Source: CAUZIZ01 sp965222655
Lineage (GTDB): Bacteria > Acidobacteriota > UBA6911 > RPQK01 > JAJDTT01
Direction: 5' to 3'
Length of the DNA: 64,000 bases
NCBI GenBank assembly: GCA_965222655.1
Contig: CBDCUP010000005.1
Coordinates: 101,656-165,655, forward strand
This document shows positions 8,486 through 16,336 of this stretch, in pieces. Position 1 is the first letter of the stretch. The number at the start of each line of letters is the position of its first letter. The notes below the pieces were generated by a model. It saw only the letters and a list, made by a program, of their open reading frames with translations. It made no database searches and was not told the origin of the DNA. The translations under genes and the position numbers were made by a program.

Positions 8486-8856
8486 GAAGTTTCAGGTCAG
8501 TCTCGCCCCCAGGAAGCACTGGCCCCATTCGAGAACGAAACTTCCGTCAGTGCTAGCTACGAACATCGAGAGCTGAGTGACGCTTGTAGCACGGGCACTC
8601 CTGCCCGTTGGTGTCCTCCACGGGCAAGAGTGCCCGTGCTACAGGTCACTGCTCTGTCAGATGCTGTCTCCTACACCTTCCCTCTGCCAAATGAAGTTTC
8701 AGCTTAGTCCCGCCCCCAGAAGCGCTGGCCCCATTCGAGAAGGAGACTTTTTCCCCGGCGTGGGACAAGTCCCGCTCACCGCGATGTTCTTAGAACAGAG
8801 ACGTGCGACGTTCAGACGTTTCGACGTGCGACGTATTCTTGAAGTTTCAGCTTAGA
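8486..8856 (+). repeat. mosaic dispersed repeat: two units sharing GAAGTTTCAG boundaries
   Basis: The boundary word GAAGTTTCAG (then GTCAG or CTTAG) occurs in direct orientation at 8486, 8692 and 8841, marking two joined units. Unit 1 (8486-8706) carries a long hairpin, TGTAGCACGGGCACTC with its complement, at 8583-8642. A near-full copy of unit 1 lies inverted at 46670-46892. Unit 2 (8692-8856) shares its first 60 bases with unit 1, then diverges into a stretch with GACGTGCGACG words that reappears at 28983 and 39439. This block fills the gap after the MacB-like operon; no gene is seen in it. Confidence 0.85.
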
Positions 8857-9435
8857 TCAGGGCAGGCGCCCCGCGGGAAAGGACGAGCGAACCGGCGGCG
8901 ACGAAGGCCCGTCTTGTCGGTCTCTCTTTTCTGCTTCAGGGAGGCCTGCGCGCCCACGCCCTCTTGGAAGTCGAGAGACGGCGCGAGGTTGACGCGCGGG
9001 ACGGTTTCCCCCAAGTGCCGTGGAAGCAGGTTGCGCTTCGGGCGACTTCTCGGCTTCACGACCAGTGTTGGTAGGCGTCGTTGAAGTCGAGATTACCGTG
9101 GTAGCCCCAGAACCGGGAGGAACCGGGGGGGGGGCGTCGTGGAGATCAGCAGGATCGCTTTCCTCAGCGGGAGAAGCTGGTTCTGCGGCCTGGTCTGGAA
9201 CCTGGAGGGGCCCCTGTGAGTCCGCGCGACCCCGTCGAGAGCCCACACTCCGCCGCTCGGGGGCCGGCGGAAGCGAGCCGGTTGGCCTCGCGGAGCTACG
9301 GGGTTCACTCGACAGGCTCTGGATATTTAGATCTGCTTCTCCTTCGGGAGCCCAGATGGTCCTCGTCAAGGCGTACCCCACTACTAAGACCGAGAGACCC
9401 GCCAGCAGAATATTCAGTGGGTTGAGATACTTCAT
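8857..9435 (-). CDS. hypothetical membrane-anchored protein with Pro/Ser-rich disordered tail
   Basis: A 192-codon frame. The first 28 residues (KYLNPLNILLAGLSVLVVGY) form a convincing single transmembrane anchor. The rest is rich in Pro, Ser, Arg and Glu with no recognisable domain. A run of ten C residues on the coding strand (9125-9134 on the plus strand as G) lies within the PPP-encoding part, so the reading frame after it is uncertain. A one-base change would switch to a frame ending WGYHGNLDFNDAYQHW. The last codons run into the adjacent repeat block. The anchor makes the start believable; the C-terminus is doubtful. Confidence 0.5.
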   Translation of the reverse strand: MKYLNPLNILLAGLSVLVVGYALTRTIWAPEGEADLNIQSLSSEPRSSARPTGSLPPAPERRSVGSRRGRADSQGPLQVPDQAAEPASPAEESDPADLHDAPPPVPPGSGATTVISTSTTPTNTGREAEKSPEAQPASTALGGNRPARQPRAVSRLPRGRGRAGLPEAEKRDRQDGPSSPPVRSSFPAGRLP

Positions 9436-9659
9436 CTGACAGTCAAATCCATCCCACAGTGCAAGACTTCAACATCGGATGTACACCAGTTTCCTCCTGA
9501 AAGCTTAACGTAGATGGGCCTTTCCATTCAAACCGATGGCTGCTCTTGGCACCCTTTCATAAATACGGTAACGTCCTAAAGGCCCCTCTCTGTCCACAAT
9601 CGAGCTTGTCTTTGACACTGCTTGGCTTTAGCATAATGAGCCCAGGCTCGCCTTCAGAG

Positions 9660-10643
9660 ATGAGGTGTAACGTGAGAAAAATGGGTGTCTTCGTGCTTCT
9701 TTGGGCTTCGGTGGTTCAGGGCCTGTCTGCCCTCCCTCCGGAGAAAGACCAGAAGGATCAGGAGGAGTTCCAGGTTGAGAATATCCAGGTTCTCATGGAG
9801 TTGGAACACATTCAGGTCAGTTTTCTGGTTCGTGACTCGGCGGGAAACTTCATTCGCGATCTATCCATGGAAGACTTCGTCATCCTGGAGAACGGACAGC
9901 CTCAAAATATCGCGGTCCTGAAAGAGCAGGAGATCCCCATCAGCGCTGTCGTCATGCTGGACACCAGTTGGAGCATCGAAACCTATCTCGACGATGCCCT
10001 TGGGACAGCGCTGGACTTCTTCGGTGGATTGGAGCAGGAGCAAGCCGCTTTTGTGGCGTTCTCGAGAACTCCACGCGTCATTCTGGACTGGGAAGAAAAG
10101 CCTGCCAGCCTTTCATCCTACTTTGAGGAGTTGAAAACAGACGGACAGACCGCGTTGTACGATTCGGTCATCTGGGTCAGCCGGAACGTGCTCAAGGAAC
10201 GGTCGGGAAAGAAACTGATCATCCTGATCACAGATGGGATTGACACCGTGAGCAAGGCGAACTTCGAGGACATGATTTCAGCAGCTCGCCAGGCAGGAAT
10301 CACCATCTACCCCATCATCTACACCAACCGATTCATCGAGCGCTATCGGAAGAAGTTGGGAAAACGGGAGTCTCCGATCGGACGATCTGTCAGTCGCGAG
10401 TTCCACAAGTTCATCGTCCTCCAGAACCGCTTCGTAGATCAGACCATGCGCTTCGGCGGACGCACGATCTTCTCTCAGGAATTCAAGGACCTTAAAGAAA
10501 TCTACTCCGATATCATCCGGGAGATGAAAAGCCACTATGTAATGTTCTACCAGGCAGGATCGGAAGATCGAGAGTCTACCCGAGAGGTGAAGATGTATAC
10601 TCGACGAGTGCCGGGAAAAATCTTCATCGAGGTCAGCCACTAG
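9660..10643 (+). CDS. VWFA-related domain protein, acidobacterial type, exported
   Basis: About 327 residues starting MRCNVRKMGVFVLLWASVVQGLSA, a signal peptide. The mature part opens with a beta-rich segment (IQVSFLVRDSAGNFIRDLSMEDFVILENGQPQNI). It then has a von Willebrand A domain with MIDAS motif DTSWS, the TALYDSVIWVSRN segment and ITDGIDTVSK. This arrangement is the VWFA-related family that is strongly expanded in Acidobacteria; members are thought to bind partners in the periplasm or on the cell surface. The longer frame from 9546 adds a non-signal-like leader, so I start at 9660. The Nudix gene starts immediately at the next base, so these are one transcript. Confidence 0.9.
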   Translation: MRCNVRKMGVFVLLWASVVQGLSALPPEKDQKDQEEFQVENIQVLMELEHIQVSFLVRDSAGNFIRDLSMEDFVILENGQPQNIAVLKEQEIPISAVVMLDTSWSIETYLDDALGTALDFFGGLEQEQAAFVAFSRTPRVILDWEEKPASLSSYFEELKTDGQTALYDSVIWVSRNVLKERSGKKLIILITDGIDTVSKANFEDMISAARQAGITIYPIIYTNRFIERYRKKLGKRESPIGRSVSREFHKFIVLQNRFVDQTMRFGGRTIFSQEFKDLKEIYSDIIREMKSHYVMFYQAGSEDRESTREVKMYTRRVPGKIFIEVSH

Positions 10644-11177
10644 GTGCTGCGCAAGAACATCTACTCCGGAAAGATCGTTGAACTCGTCGTCGATCAGATC
10701 GAAATCCAGGGCAAAGAGTGCCTTCGGGAAGTGGTTCGCCATCCGGGTGGCGTCGTCATCCTGGCCGAGCTCCCTGATGGCAGAATCCCCTTCGTTCGGC
10801 AACTCCGGTATCCTATGCAGAGGGAGCTGCTGGAGCTTCCAGCGGGCAAACTTGATGGCGGCGAGGAGCCAACGGCGGCGGCTGGGAGAGAACTCGAAGA
10901 AGAGACTGGGCTTCGTCCCCGGCAGCTGGAGCATCTCTTCAGCTTCTACTCGACGCCGGGCTTCTGCGACGAGATGCTGCATTTATACTATTGCAACCAG
11001 ATGCAAGTGGTGGAACCCAACCCGGAGTTCGACGAAGACATATCCATCGAAATGCATCGGTTGGAGGAAGCAATTGAGCTGAGCCGGTCAGGTCAGATCG
11101 TGGATGCCAAGACGCTGGTGGCAATTTTTTGGCTGTACTGGAAAAGGAGTCGGAGTCTAGGAAATGGAACAAGCTGA
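10644..11177 (+). CDS. Nudix hydrolase, ADP-ribose pyrophosphatase type
   Basis: A 177-residue protein starting with GTG directly after the previous stop codon. A perfect Nudix box (G-x5-E-x7-R-E-U-x-E-E-x-G-U) spans residues 68-90 and includes AGRELEEETGL. The preceding LRYPMQRELLELPAGKL and following FYSTPGFCDEMLHLYYC are typical of the ADP-ribose/ADP-sugar pyrophosphatase branch, which splits ADP-ribose into AMP and ribose 5-phosphate. It overlaps the following mrp gene by 14 bases, which implies coupled translation. Confidence 0.92.
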   Translation: MLRKNIYSGKIVELVVDQIEIQGKECLREVVRHPGGVVILAELPDGRIPFVRQLRYPMQRELLELPAGKLDGGEEPTAAAGRELEEETGLRPRQLEHLFSFYSTPGFCDEMLHLYYCNQMQVVEPNPEFDEDISIEMHRLEEAIELSRSGQIVDAKTLVAIFWLYWKRSRSLGNGTS

Positions 11178-12249
11178 CAAGAACGCGATTCTGGACGTGC
11201 TGAAGAGCGTTCAAGATCCGGATCTGCATCGAGACATCGTCTCCCTCGGATTCGTCAAGGACGTCAAGATCTGCGGCGCCGCAGCGTCAGTTACGATCGA
11301 GCTGACGACCCCTGCCTGTCCTGTCAAGGACCAGCTGAAGGAGCAGGCACGCCAAGCCATCCTGTCCCTACCCCAGTTCGATCAGGTTGATGTGCAGATG
11401 ACCGCACAGGTTCGCTCTACCATGAACCAGAAGGCAGCGGCGCTTCTTCCCGAGGTGAAGAACGTGGTCCCTGTCGCCAGTGGCAAAGGAGGCGTCGGGA
11501 AGTCAACGGTTAGCGCAAACCTGGCATTGGCACTGGCCCGCACCGGGGCCAGCGTCGGACTGATGGACGCGGATGTGTACGGCCCCAGTATTCCCACCCT
11601 CATGGGGATTTCTGATCAGCCCGTGATGGGCCCCAACAATCAGATGATTCCGGTGAACCGCTACGGTGTCAAGGTCATCTCGATGGGGTTCTTCCTACCC
11701 CAGGAAAAGGCTGTGATCTGGCGAGGACCGATGCTCGACAAGATGATCTCCCAGTTTCTGGGAGGGGTACAGTGGGGCAGTCTGGACTACTTGATCATCG
11801 ACCTTCCCCCCGGAACCGGCGACATTCAGCTGAGCCTGTGCCAGAAGATCTCCCTCACGGGAGCCGTGGTCGTCTCGACTCCCCAGGATGTTGCGCTCAA
11901 CGTAGCCCAGAAAGCCATTGCCATGTTCAACCAGCTGAACTGTCCCATTCTGGGTATGGTCGAGAACATGAGTTACTACACGTGTCCGCACTGCGGCGAG
12001 CGAGACGACGTCTTCGGCAGCGGTGGGACCCGCAGAGTGGCGGATCGACTGGAAACACCCTACCTTGGAGAGATCCCGCTCTCGACCGCTATCCGGGTCC
12101 GGTCCGACGAAGGAAAGCCCATCGTGCTGGCTGATCCCGAGTCGCAACAGGCCGAGGCGTTTCAAAGCGTGGCTGAGAATATGGCTGCCCAGATCAGCAT
12201 TCGGAATATGTCGGGGCAAATCGATCAGGAAATCCAGATCTCTTTTTGA
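11164..12249 (+). CDS. mrp: Mrp/ApbC/NBP35-type iron-sulfur carrier P-loop ATPase
   Basis: A 361-residue protein with an N-terminal MIP18/DUF59 domain (about 1-80: VLKSVQDPDLHRDIVSLGFV, TTPACP) and a ParA/MinD-like ATPase domain. The deviant Walker A GKGGVGKS is at 107-114, with DADVYGPSIP and LIIDLPPGTGD following. The metal-binding pair Cys274-x-x-Cys277 lies in YYTCPHCGE. Family members assemble and deliver 4Fe-4S clusters. It overlaps the Nudix gene and is followed by a DUF971 gene, a frequent companion of Mrp. Its TGA stop lies inside the first unit of a three-copy 15-base tandem repeat. Confidence 0.95.
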   Translation: MEQADKNAILDVLKSVQDPDLHRDIVSLGFVKDVKICGAAASVTIELTTPACPVKDQLKEQARQAILSLPQFDQVDVQMTAQVRSTMNQKAAALLPEVKNVVPVASGKGGVGKSTVSANLALALARTGASVGLMDADVYGPSIPTLMGISDQPVMGPNNQMIPVNRYGVKVISMGFFLPQEKAVIWRGPMLDKMISQFLGGVQWGSLDYLIIDLPPGTGDIQLSLCQKISLTGAVVVSTPQDVALNVAQKAIAMFNQLNCPILGMVENMSYYTCPHCGERDDVFGSGGTRRVADRLETPYLGEIPLSTAIRVRSDEGKPIVLADPESQQAEAFQSVAENMAAQISIRNMSGQIDQEIQISF

Positions 12250-12290
12250 AACGGGTCGAATTGAAACGGGTCGAATTGAAACGGGTCGAA
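12246..12290 (+). repeat. three tandem copies of a 15-base unit at the mrp stop codon
   Basis: The unit TTGAAACGGGTCGAA is repeated exactly three times without gaps. The mrp TGA (12247-12249) is in the first copy. Exact identity of the copies suggests recent slippage expansion. Confidence 0.9.
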
Positions 12291-12341
12291 CGCTTCTTCC
12301 TGACGCCAAGCCAGACAGCCAGTCACTCATAGCGGTTGGAG

Positions 12342-12680
12342 ATGCCAGCGAGTCCCCAGAACAAACCAATCCCCAGGAAGGTCTCCCGGTCGGGCGAACG
12401 CGATGTTCACATCATTTGGAACGACGGCCACGAAAGCCTTTTCGAGGCTCGCTTTCTTCGTCTGCAATGTCCCTGTGCTGCCTGCGTAGACGAAATGACG
12501 GGCGAGCGAGTCCTACAGGCTGAACAGGTTTCAGAGACGGTCGGTCCCACCTCCGTCGAGTTGGTGGGAAGATACGCCATTCGGGTCTGGTGGGACGACG
12601 GCCACTCGAGTGGGATCTACACCTTCGAATTTCTCAGAGGCCTCTGCCCCTGTGCCAGCTGTCGCTCTAGTCGACTGTAA
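12342..12680 (+). CDS. DUF971 protein (gamma-butyrobetaine hydroxylase N-terminal-like)
   Basis: A 112-residue protein with two DUF971-type halves. The first has HIIWNDGHESLFEARFLRLQCPCAACVDE, and the second IRVWWDDGHSSGIYTFEFLRGLCPCASC. The paired WxDGH and CPCxxC motifs are characteristic; in the N-terminal domain of gamma-butyrobetaine hydroxylase this fold binds zinc. A stand-alone DUF971 protein beside Mrp is common and suggests a part in iron-sulfur cluster handling, but the biochemical role is not established. ATG at 12342 is preferred to the TTG at 12336. The 3-prime end overlaps the convergent SDR gene by 14 bases. Confidence 0.88.
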   Translation: MPASPQNKPIPRKVSRSGERDVHIIWNDGHESLFEARFLRLQCPCAACVDEMTGERVLQAEQVSETVGPTSVELVGRYAIRVWWDDGHSSGIYTFEFLRGLCPCASCRSSRL

Positions 12681-13479
12681 TACCCCGGTCCTTTTGTTTC
12701 GCACCTACCCAGGCCATGATCCGTGTGCTCAGACCCGGGGAAAGGCGCTCGATCCCGCAGATCATCAACCCCAGAAGGGTCAGGTGAACTTCACGCTTGT
12801 CCCCCAGCACGGCCTTGACGATAACCTTGGCTACGTGTTCCGAGCTCTGGCCTTGAAAGGGTCGAGTTAGCTTCGACATGCTCCCGGTGCGGTGGGCAGC
12901 CTGGTGGAACTCCGTAGCGGTGAAACCAGGACAGACAACGCTGACTCCCACGCCACTACCCCTGAGCTCTCCCCAGAGAGCTTCGCCGAGCGCCACTTGA
13001 GCAAATTTGGTCACGCTGTAGGCCGCCGAGAAGGGCATCGCCTTCTTACCGAGCACACTGCTCACCATCACAATATGGCCTCGCTTCTGGCCGATCAGGT
13101 GTGGTAGGGCCGCGTGGATGGTCTCATAAGCAGACTGGAAGTTGACCTGCCAAATCCGAGACATGTCTTCTGGTGGAACTTCGACGACCGGCCCTATGAT
13201 CCCATAACCGGCATTGCAGATTGCGACCTCAAGCCCGCCCAGAGCACCGAGGCAGTCGCTCACAATCGTAGCTCCGGCACCGGGAACACTTAAGTCGGCT
13301 TCCTTGCAAAGCGCCCGAGCGGCTCCACGTCTTTCACATTCTGCAGCCACCTCATCCAGGCGGTCACTTCTGCGCGCCACTAGAAACAGCTCGCAGCCCA
13401 GGTGCGAGAAAGCATGAGCTGCAGCTTCCCCGATCCCGGAAGATGCGCCGGTGATGAGAATCCTCTTGAAGTCGGGCAT
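12667..13479 (-). CDS. short-chain dehydrogenase/reductase
   Basis: A 270-residue classical SDR. Cofactor motif TGASSGIG is at 10-17, CNAGYG at 88-93, and the active site comprises the VMVSS serine (140/141), Tyr154 and Lys158 (YSVTK). The C-terminal part (PGFTATEFHQAAH, then HLTLLGLMICGIERLSPGLSTRIM) has a hydrophobic, possibly membrane-associated helix, as in SDRs acting on lipids or steroids. The substrate is not known. It is convergent with the DUF971 gene. Confidence 0.92.
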   Translation of the reverse strand: MPDFKRILITGASSGIGEAAAHAFSHLGCELFLVARRSDRLDEVAAECERRGAARALCKEADLSVPGAGATIVSDCLGALGGLEVAICNAGYGIIGPVVEVPPEDMSRIWQVNFQSAYETIHAALPHLIGQKRGHIVMVSSVLGKKAMPFSAAYSVTKFAQVALGEALWGELRGSGVGVSVVCPGFTATEFHQAAHRTGSMSKLTRPFQGQSSEHVAKVIVKAVLGDKREVHLTLLGLMICGIERLSPGLSTRIMAWVGAKQKDRGITVD

Positions 13480-13592
13480 GTCGAACGGAGTCAGCCAGCT
13501 GATTGCGGATCAGGACTCCTCGCCACAAACATCATCGTATTTAGGGGTTCTATCGGTTGTCGAATCGAATTCGACTCATCTCTGCTGACCTT

Positions 13593-13674
13593 CGTCGTGG
13601 CGGTGGTCTCCAGGCCGCCGTTGGTCGAGCTAGGCTCGACCGCTACACTTCGGCCTGGAGACCGAAGCCACGTC
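13593..13674. repeat. dispersed palindromic repeat, GGCCTCCAGGCC family, copy 2
   Basis: Outer arms GGTGGTCTCCAGGCCG and CGGCCTGGAGACCGAAGCC enclose an inner hairpin GGTCGAGC-ta-GGCTCGACC. The inner hairpin sequence differs from copy 1 (TTTCGAGCC), yet both keep perfect pairing, which suggests that structure is maintained. It lies between two minus-strand genes. Confidence 0.85.
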
Positions 13675-13758
13675 AGAGACCGACTCTTCCGCTTTCAACT
13701 CTAGCTGCGCAGCGGGCGCATCTTGTTCCACTTGAAGATCACCCTACCGATGGCGACA

Positions 13759-14466
13759 CTAAGGAGAGGCGTCTTCGAGAGCCAGATACCCGCGCCATTC
13801 CAGCGACTTCAACCGCTCCAGCTTGTACTCCAGGGGCGTTCCGACGAGATCACTGTCTGCAAGGGTCAGGGCCAATGGAATTTGTGTCCCGGGCTTGGGC
13901 TTGATCTTGAGCTCCCGCCAGGAAAGCAGGATCTCCAGGGTGGCTCCGTCCTCTCGATGGCGACCCGTGATCACCGGTGAGGTGCTGGCTCGCTCCATAC
14001 CTTTCAAGCCTTCAAGCAAGCGGTGCCACTGGAAAGGTCCTCGATCATCTACTCGAGGGGTAAGCCAGAACGTAAAGTCGTAGTCGGATTCCCTGATATG
14101 GAACTTGAGGTAATCAAAGAAGAGCATCCGGTCGCGCCGGCGGCGGTCGGGAGTCACCCACACCGCCTCCCGCCGCGTCACCTGCTGGATATCCCAGGTG
14201 TTGTCCTGCCAATGAACGGCAATATAGAGATTGTCTTGATTCCACAGGCTTTTCAGCCTTACCACCACATCGTCGTCTTCAAATTCGCCCGTCATCTTCA
14301 GATTCGACGACCCCGGTGACAATGTCAGCGCCGGCACTCCCTGCCAATCGTCTATGAACCCGTCAATTTGGATGTCCCGTTCCTGGTTCGAGATTCTCCA
14401 CACCTGCTGGGCCCCCAAGGGTTCCAGAAGGAGAAACACGCTGATAAATAGAAGAAGGTAGTGCAT
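13759..14466 (-). CDS. secreted CBM9-like / ethylbenzene dehydrogenase-related domain protein
   Basis: A 235-residue protein with signal peptide (YLLLFISVFLLLEPLGAQ). The mature part begins with the hallmark of family 9 carbohydrate-binding/DOMON-like domains: IQIDGFIDDWQGVPALTL, then VRLKSLWNQDNLYIAVHWQDNTW. FFDYLKFHIRESDYDFTFWLTPR follows. Such domains bind sugars or heme and occur on extracellular proteins. There is no attached catalytic domain here, so the function remains unknown. Confidence 0.78.
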   Translation of the reverse strand: MHYLLLFISVFLLLEPLGAQQVWRISNQERDIQIDGFIDDWQGVPALTLSPGSSNLKMTGEFEDDDVVVRLKSLWNQDNLYIAVHWQDNTWDIQQVTRREAVWVTPDRRRRDRMLFFDYLKFHIRESDYDFTFWLTPRVDDRGPFQWHRLLEGLKGMERASTSPVITGRHREDGATLEILLSWRELKIKPKPGTQIPLALTLADSDLVGTPLEYKLERLKSLEWRGYLALEDASP

Positions 14467-14933
14467 GTTCTAGCCTAGGGTAGCGAAAGTGGTCTGCCCT
14501 TGAGTCACAGCATCGTGGAGAGAGATCACGAACTCACGTAGCGTCTCTCCCACGCGCCTCCAGAATCGTCATGAACCTGTAAATTCTACCATCCCAGCCA
14601 CTTTCTCTGCAGAAGTTACGCTTCCCCGATCCAGAGCAGCGTGATGTGTCTAGCGCCCTCCCTTGCCCCTGCCCGTGTCCGTGCCCTTGCCCGACTTCAT
14701 CTTTTGGTTGCATCCAGGTCGTTGACCAACCCGTAGCACTAAAACGATCTCAGCCTCCCGGGCGAGGGCAAGGGCAAAGGCAAGGGAGCACGCTAAACAC
14801 GTACGGGCGGCACCCGCGGGTGAGGCCTTCTGATTGACCGCTCTGGACAGCTGCGAATACCATCTTCGGAGCACGAGTCAAGAAAAACACTGCTTCTGTG
14901 GCGATCGGCGCTGCTGAGCACAAGGAGACCAGC
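14467..14933. other. intergenic stretch with an inverted-repeat element
   Basis: No gene is seen. The segment holds the GGGCAAGGGC-type inverted repeat (14645-14799) and the start region of the LLM oxidoreductase, whose AAGGAG ribosome-binding site is at 14921-14926. Confidence 0.6.
14645..14799. repeat. inverted-repeat element built from TTGCCC/GGGCAA words
   Basis: The left end GTGTCTAGCGCCCTCCCTTG pairs with the right end CAAGGGAGCACGCTAAACAC (about 17 of 20), and the inner arms are arrays of CTTGCCC/GGGCAAG words. Total length is about 155 bases with no coding capacity, i.e. MITE-like shape. A half element with the same right end lies at 34387-34450. Confidence 0.7.
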
Positions 14934-16055
14934 ATGGGAGTAAATCCACAGCCAATGCAACTCGGTATGTTTCTAATGCCCGTTCATGACCCCGGTAAGC
15001 CGCTAGCCCAATGCTATGACGAGGACCTGGAACTGGTCTGTCTGTGCGAGAGGCTTGGCTTTCGTGAGTTCTGGGTAGGGGAGCACCATTCGTCGACCTA
15101 CGAAAACATCGTGATGCCGGAGATCTTCATAGCCAAGGCTCTTGGTATGACGGAAAGCATACGGCTCGGACCTGCTCCGGTTTGCCTGCAGTACCATCAC
15201 CCTGCCCATGTAGCCAGCCGGCTGGCTTTCCTGGACCATCTGTCGCAGGGTCGACTCAACCTCTGCTTTGGCCCCGGAGCGATCCCTACCGATATGGAGA
15301 TCTACGGAGTGGATCCGAAGGAAAGCGGGGGCCGCGTGTCAGAAGCCATCGAGGCCATCCTTCAGATCTGGACGAGCGATCCACCCTACGTGTTCGAGGG
15401 TGACTTCTGGAACTTTCATCTGCGCGACAATCTGGACCCGGAAATGGGCCTGGGGGCCCTGCACAAGCCTCTTCAAAGGCCCTATCCTCCGGTCATGGTC
15501 CCCTGCATTACTCGAGACTCCAGGGGCGTCATGAAGGCGGCCGCAAAAGGCTTCTTTCCTATCAGCCACCACATGGTCTCGACCGAGGTCCTGGCCAACC
15601 ATTGGACTACCTACGAGGCAGGGGCCGCAGCGGCATCACGCCAGATCAGTAAGAGCGATTGGAGGGTTTCCCGCAATGTTTTCGTCGCTCAGACGACCGC
15701 TGAGGCCCGTGAGATTGCCCGCAGCAACTCGCTGGGTCAGTGCATCGATTACATTCTGGAGCTGAGTCGGCGAGGCCCAGGGCTGGAAATCTGGAAACGT
15801 GACGCACACATGACCGACGCTGAATGCAACCTGGACTACTTCATGGACGAGGTGGTCGTGGCGGGCGATCCTGAAGAAGTCACTCGGCAGCTTATCGCCC
15901 TGAGGCATCAACTGGGAGACTTTGGCACCTTGGTCCTGGTGGCTCATGACTGGGACGACAAGCAACGCTGGTTGGACAGCCTGGAGCTATTCGCGCATGA
16001 AGTCGTCCCAGCCGTAAACAGGCAACTCGGTGGACGGGAACACCTGAAGCGGTAG
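14934..16055 (+). CDS. LLM-class flavin-dependent oxidoreductase (luciferase-like monooxygenase)
   Basis: A 373-residue luciferase-like barrel protein. Recognisable stretches are GMFLMPVHDP at the start, LVCLCERLGFREFWVGEHH, the LGPAPVCLQYHHPAHVASRLAFLDHLSQGRLNLCFGPG segment that lines the F420/FMN site, and VVVAGDPEEVTRQL near the end. It is related to alkanal or limonene monooxygenases and probably oxidises a small organic substrate with reduced FMN. The ATG at 14934 has a good AAGGAG 7 bases upstream; the GTG at 14898 is rejected. The gene stands alone. Confidence 0.92.
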   Translation: MGVNPQPMQLGMFLMPVHDPGKPLAQCYDEDLELVCLCERLGFREFWVGEHHSSTYENIVMPEIFIAKALGMTESIRLGPAPVCLQYHHPAHVASRLAFLDHLSQGRLNLCFGPGAIPTDMEIYGVDPKESGGRVSEAIEAILQIWTSDPPYVFEGDFWNFHLRDNLDPEMGLGALHKPLQRPYPPVMVPCITRDSRGVMKAAAKGFFPISHHMVSTEVLANHWTTYEAGAAAASRQISKSDWRVSRNVFVAQTTAEAREIARSNSLGQCIDYILELSRRGPGLEIWKRDAHMTDAECNLDYFMDEVVVAGDPEEVTRQLIALRHQLGDFGTLVLVAHDWDDKQRWLDSLELFAHEVVPAVNRQLGGREHLKR

Positions 16056-16287
16056 TGATTGAGTTGGCCATTCGAGCCCGAGGTCAAGGTGCGCTGTCAC
16101 GGACAGTATTGTTATTCCCACTGCAAGAAGCCGAAGAGGCTAGGGAATGGACACATTTTTTCCAGGAACCGCGAGAGGAAACCGACTATAATTCCACGCT
16201 GGCTTGGAGCCGCAGTACCCTGACCCAGATATAGGGCCGGAGGCTCAAAGTGCGTTGAGGGTACGAGTCTAAATCTAGAACCTGTGA

Positions 16288-16308
16288 CTGACATTCCGCT
16301 TATGTCAG
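16288..16308. promoter_or_regulatory. 7-bp perfect hairpin upstream of the ankyrin gene
   Basis: CTGACAT and ATGTCAG flank a 7-base loop, 28 bases before the ATG of the ankyrin lipoprotein. It could be an operator or leader hairpin. The rest of 16056-16336 shows nothing recognisable. Confidence 0.35.
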
Positions 16309-16336
16309 GACCTTGGAAGGGAAAACGGGGTAAACC

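Noticed and set aside
9612..9637. Sigma-70-like promoter (TTGACA with a CATAAT word) before the VWFA gene
   Set aside because: The spacer is only 14 bases, too short to be credible.
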